From: Bradyrhizobium semiaridum
GTDB taxonomy: Bacteria > Pseudomonadota > Alphaproteobacteria > Rhizobiales > Xanthobacteraceae
Assembly (NCBI RefSeq): GCF_020329505.1
Contig: NZ_JAGKJJ010000022.1
Location: 43,614 to 107,613 of the forward strand
Reading direction: 5' to 3'
DNA: 64,000 nt
Shown: positions 61,721 to 64,000 of the stretch, one piece after another
Layout: the number at the start of each line of letters is the position of its first letter
Position numbering within the stretch: the stretch's first letter is position 1
Notes under the pieces: model-generated
Databases searched by the model: none
What the model was told of the DNA's origin: nothing
What the model saw: the letters and a program-made list of their open reading frames with translations, nothing else
Program-made: the position numbers and the translations under genes

Positions 61721-64000
61721 ATGGGCGCGTTGCAAGACCAATCAAAATACCCGGCATCGAACCAGCCGATCGACGAACTGGCGCTGAGCGAGATCAAGAG
61801 CGCGATCCTCGCCAAGCTCAGGCTCGCGATCGGCAAGGACGCGACGGTGGCGACGCGGCGCGACTGGTACAAGGCGGCAGCGCTCGCGCTACGCGACCGC
61901 ATCGTGCATCACTGGCTGACGGCGGAGAAGCAGAGCTACGACGCCGGCGCCAAGCGCGTCTATTATCTCTCGCTCGAGTTCCTGATCGGCCGCCTGTTCA
62001 CCGACGCGCTGAACAATATGGGGCTGCTGCCGGTGTTCGAGGCCGCGCTCGGCGATCTCGGCGTCGACCTCTCCGACCTGCGCAAATGCGAGCCGGATGC
62101 CGCGCTCGGCAATGGCGGCCTCGGACGGCTCGCAGCCTGCTTCATGGAGAGCATGGCGACGCTCGCGATCCCCGCGACCGGCTACGGCATCCGCTACGAT
62201 TTCGGCCTGTTCCGCCAGATCATGAATCAGGGCTGGCAGCAGGAATATCCGGACGAGTGGCTCGCCTTCGGCAACCCCTGGGAATTCCAGCGGCCCGAGG
62301 TGGTCTACAACGTCCATTTCGGCGGCCATGTCGAGCATGTCGACGACCGCGGCCGCGACCGCGCCACCTGGCATCCGGCGGAGACCGTCGAGGCGATGGC
62401 CTACGACACGCCGATCGTCGGCTGGCGCGGCCAGCACGTCAATGCGCTGCGGCTGTGGTCGGCGCATGCGCCCGATCCGCTCAGGCTCGACGTCTTCAAC
62501 ACCGGCGACTACGTCTCGGCCAGCGCCGAGCAGGCGCGCGCCGAAGCGATCTGCAAATTCCTCTATCCGAACGACGAGAGCGCCGCCGGCCGCGAACTGC
62601 GGCTGCGCCAGGAATATTTCTTCGTCTCGGCCTCGCTGCAGGACCTGGTGAAGCGGCACCTCTCCTCCGACGGCGGCCTGCGCAACCTGGCGCAGAAGGC
62701 CGCGGTGCAGCTCAACGACACCCATCCGAGCCTCGCCGTCACCGAGCTGATGCGCATCCTAGTTGACCTGCACTCCTACCGCTGGGACGAGGCCTGGAAG
62801 ATCACGGTCGCGACGCTGTCCTACACCAACCACACGCTGCTGCCGGAAGCGCTGGAGACCTGGCCGGTCGAATTGTTCGAGCGGCTGCTGCCGCGGCATC
62901 TCGAGATCATCTACCGCATCAACGTCGCGCATCTCGCGCTCGCCGAGGAACGCTTCCCCGGCGACATCGAATATCGCGCCTCGGTCTCGCTGATCGACGA
63001 GAAAAGCGGCCGCCGGGTGCGGATGGGCCAGCTCGCCTTCGTCGGCTCGCACCGCATCAACGGCGTCTCGGCGATGCATTCCGACCTGATGAAGGAGACC
63101 GTGTTCCACGACCTGCATCATCTCTATCCCGGACGCATCACCAACAAGACCAACGGCATCACCTTCCGGCGCTGGCTGATGCTGGCCAATCCGCGCCTCA
63201 CCGCGCTGCTGCGGGAGGTCTGCGGCGAGGCCGTGCTCGACGATTTCTCGCAGCTCGAGCGGCTCGAGGCCCATTCGAGCGACCTCGAATTCCAGAAGCG
63301 TTTCCGCGACGTCAAGCACCACAACAAGCTGGCGCTGGCGCGGCTGATCGGCGAGCGCAACAACATCAAGGTCGATCCGTCGGCGCTGTTCGACGTGCAG
63401 ATCAAGCGCATCCACGAATACAAGCGGCAGCTGCTCAACATCCTGGAGACGATCGCGCTCTACCACGCGATGAAGCAAGAGCCGCAACGCGACTGGGTGC
63501 CTCGCGTGAAGATCTTTGCCGGCAAGGCGGCGGCGAGCTATCGCTATGCCAAGCTGATCATCAAGCTGATCAGCGACGTCGCCGAGATCGTCAACAACGA
63601 TGCTTCCCTCAATGGCAAGCTGAAGATCGCCTTCCTGGCCGACTACAATGTCAGCCTTGCCGAGGTGATCATCCCGGCCGCCGATCTCTCCGAGCAGATC
63701 TCGACCGCCGGCATGGAGGCCTCCGGCACCGGTAATATGAAGCTCGCGCTCAACGGCGCGCTGACCATCGGCACGCTCGACGGCGCCAATATCGAAATCC
63801 GCGATGCCGTCGGCCCCGAGAACATCGCGATCTTCGGCCTCGAGGCCGGCGACGTCATGGTCCGCCGCAAGCAGGGGCTGGATGCCAGCGACGTCATCCG
63901 CAAATCGCCGCGGCTGGAGCGCGCGATCCGCGCCATCGAAAGCGGCGAGTTCTCGCCCGGCGATCCCGCCCGCTTCGCCTCCATCGGCCACGCGCTGCGC
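61721..64000 (+). CDS. glgP: glycogen/starch/maltodextrin phosphorylase, 3' end beyond window
   Basis: 760 codons are open to the window edge; the family is about 830-840 residues, so roughly 75 are missing. Visible features are KRVYYLSLEFLIGRLF, the glycine-rich CEPDAALGNGGLGRLAACF in part, the ITNKTNGITFRRWL active-site loop, IKRIHEYKRQLLN and the PLP lysine Lys674 in GTGNMKLALNG. It releases glucose-1-phosphate from glycogen. The start is ATG 61721; a TTG at 61730 with AGGATG upstream is a possible alternative. Confidence 0.93.
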   Translation, partial: MGALQDQSKYPASNQPIDELALSEIKSAILAKLRLAIGKDATVATRRDWYKAAALALRDRIVHHWLTAEKQSYDAGAKRVYYLSLEFLIGRLFTDALNNMGLLPVFEAALGDLGVDLSDLRKCEPDAALGNGGLGRLAACFMESMATLAIPATGYGIRYDFGLFRQIMNQGWQQEYPDEWLAFGNPWEFQRPEVVYNVHFGGHVEHVDDRGRDRATWHPAETVEAMAYDTPIVGWRGQHVNALRLWSAHAPDPLRLDVFNTGDYVSASAEQARAEAICKFLYPNDESAAGRELRLRQEYFFVSASLQDLVKRHLSSDGGLRNLAQKAAVQLNDTHPSLAVTELMRILVDLHSYRWDEAWKITVATLSYTNHTLLPEALETWPVELFERLLPRHLEIIYRINVAHLALAEERFPGDIEYRASVSLIDEKSGRRVRMGQLAFVGSHRINGVSAMHSDLMKETVFHDLHHLYPGRITNKTNGITFRRWLMLANPRLTALLREVCGEAVLDDFSQLERLEAHSSDLEFQKRFRDVKHHNKLALARLIGERNNIKVDPSALFDVQIKRIHEYKRQLLNILETIALYHAMKQEPQRDWVPRVKIFAGKAAASYRYAKLIIKLISDVAEIVNNDASLNGKLKIAFLADYNVSLAEVIIPAADLSEQISTAGMEASGTGNMKLALNGALTIGTLDGANIEIRDAVGPENIAIFGLEAGDVMVRRKQGLDASDVIRKSPRLERAIRAIESGEFSPGDPARFASIGHALR

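Overview
The window is about 65% GC and has the gene content and dispersed palindromic repeats of a Bradyrhizobium-like alphaproteobacterium (Nitrobacteraceae). The evidence is a BoxR/BclA/BoxBC benzoyl-CoA epoxidation cluster, a CYP199A-type P450, a rhizobial-style polA and pyrE, and many intergenic CTCTCCCCGC-type repeats. Species assignment is inference. I saw no rRNA, tRNA, CRISPR array, prophage or integrase.

Layout. 1-3.3 kb: an OmpA/BON-type envelope protein cut by the window edge, a polysaccharide deacetylase and an SDR oxidoreductase. 3.5-10.5 kb: aerobic benzoate catabolism through benzoyl-CoA (boxB, boxC, alpha/beta hydrolase, benzoate-CoA ligase bclA, and the divergent regulator boxR). 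Two TGCA-N6-TGCA operators stand before boxC; boxA and the semialdehyde dehydrogenase gene are absent. 10.6-14.5 kb: an IclR regulator divergent from a Rieske oxygenase plus a glutamine-synthetase-like ligase. 14.8-23.4 kb: a minus-strand gentisate module (gentisate 1,2-dioxygenase, FAH-family hydrolase, flavin reductase) followed by a complete branched-chain-type ABC importer, with a divergent GntR regulator. 23.5-26.6 kb: a DUF805 membrane protein, an ECF sigma factor with a small upstream partner, and an NDH-2. 26.8-32.3 kb: a CYP199A-like P450 with a lone binding protein, a MarR regulator and a feruloyl-CoA synthase. 32.6-43.2 kb: an AtzF/AtzH/AtzE/AtzG amide-nitrogen module with a GntR regulator and a dipeptide-type ABC importer. 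43.4-51.8 kb: an APH-fold kinase, an orphan UgpB-like binding protein, and a four-gene signalling operon (TRAP binding protein, sensor kinase, receiver-kinase, OmpR regulator). 52-64 kb: polA, lysE, an actinobacterial-type dapD, gst, pyrE, several small or hypothetical genes, and glgP, which runs off the end.

The first 43 kb is mainly an aromatic-acid and amide-nitrogen catabolic region: importers and binding proteins feed CoA ligases, oxygenases and ring-cleavage enzymes, each module with its own divergent regulator. The rest is more housekeeping in character.

The intergenic spaces are crowded with at least seven families of palindromic repeat. The most unusual observations are in them. A GIY-YIG nuclease gene is enclosed by the two ends of a repeat that elsewhere occurs as a short empty element. 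A roughly 220-bp MITE-like element with 19-bp terminal inverted repeats sits twice inside the same hairpin of another repeat family, once with a perfect 10-bp target duplication. One repeat is translated in frame as the linker of a fused ABC ATPase.
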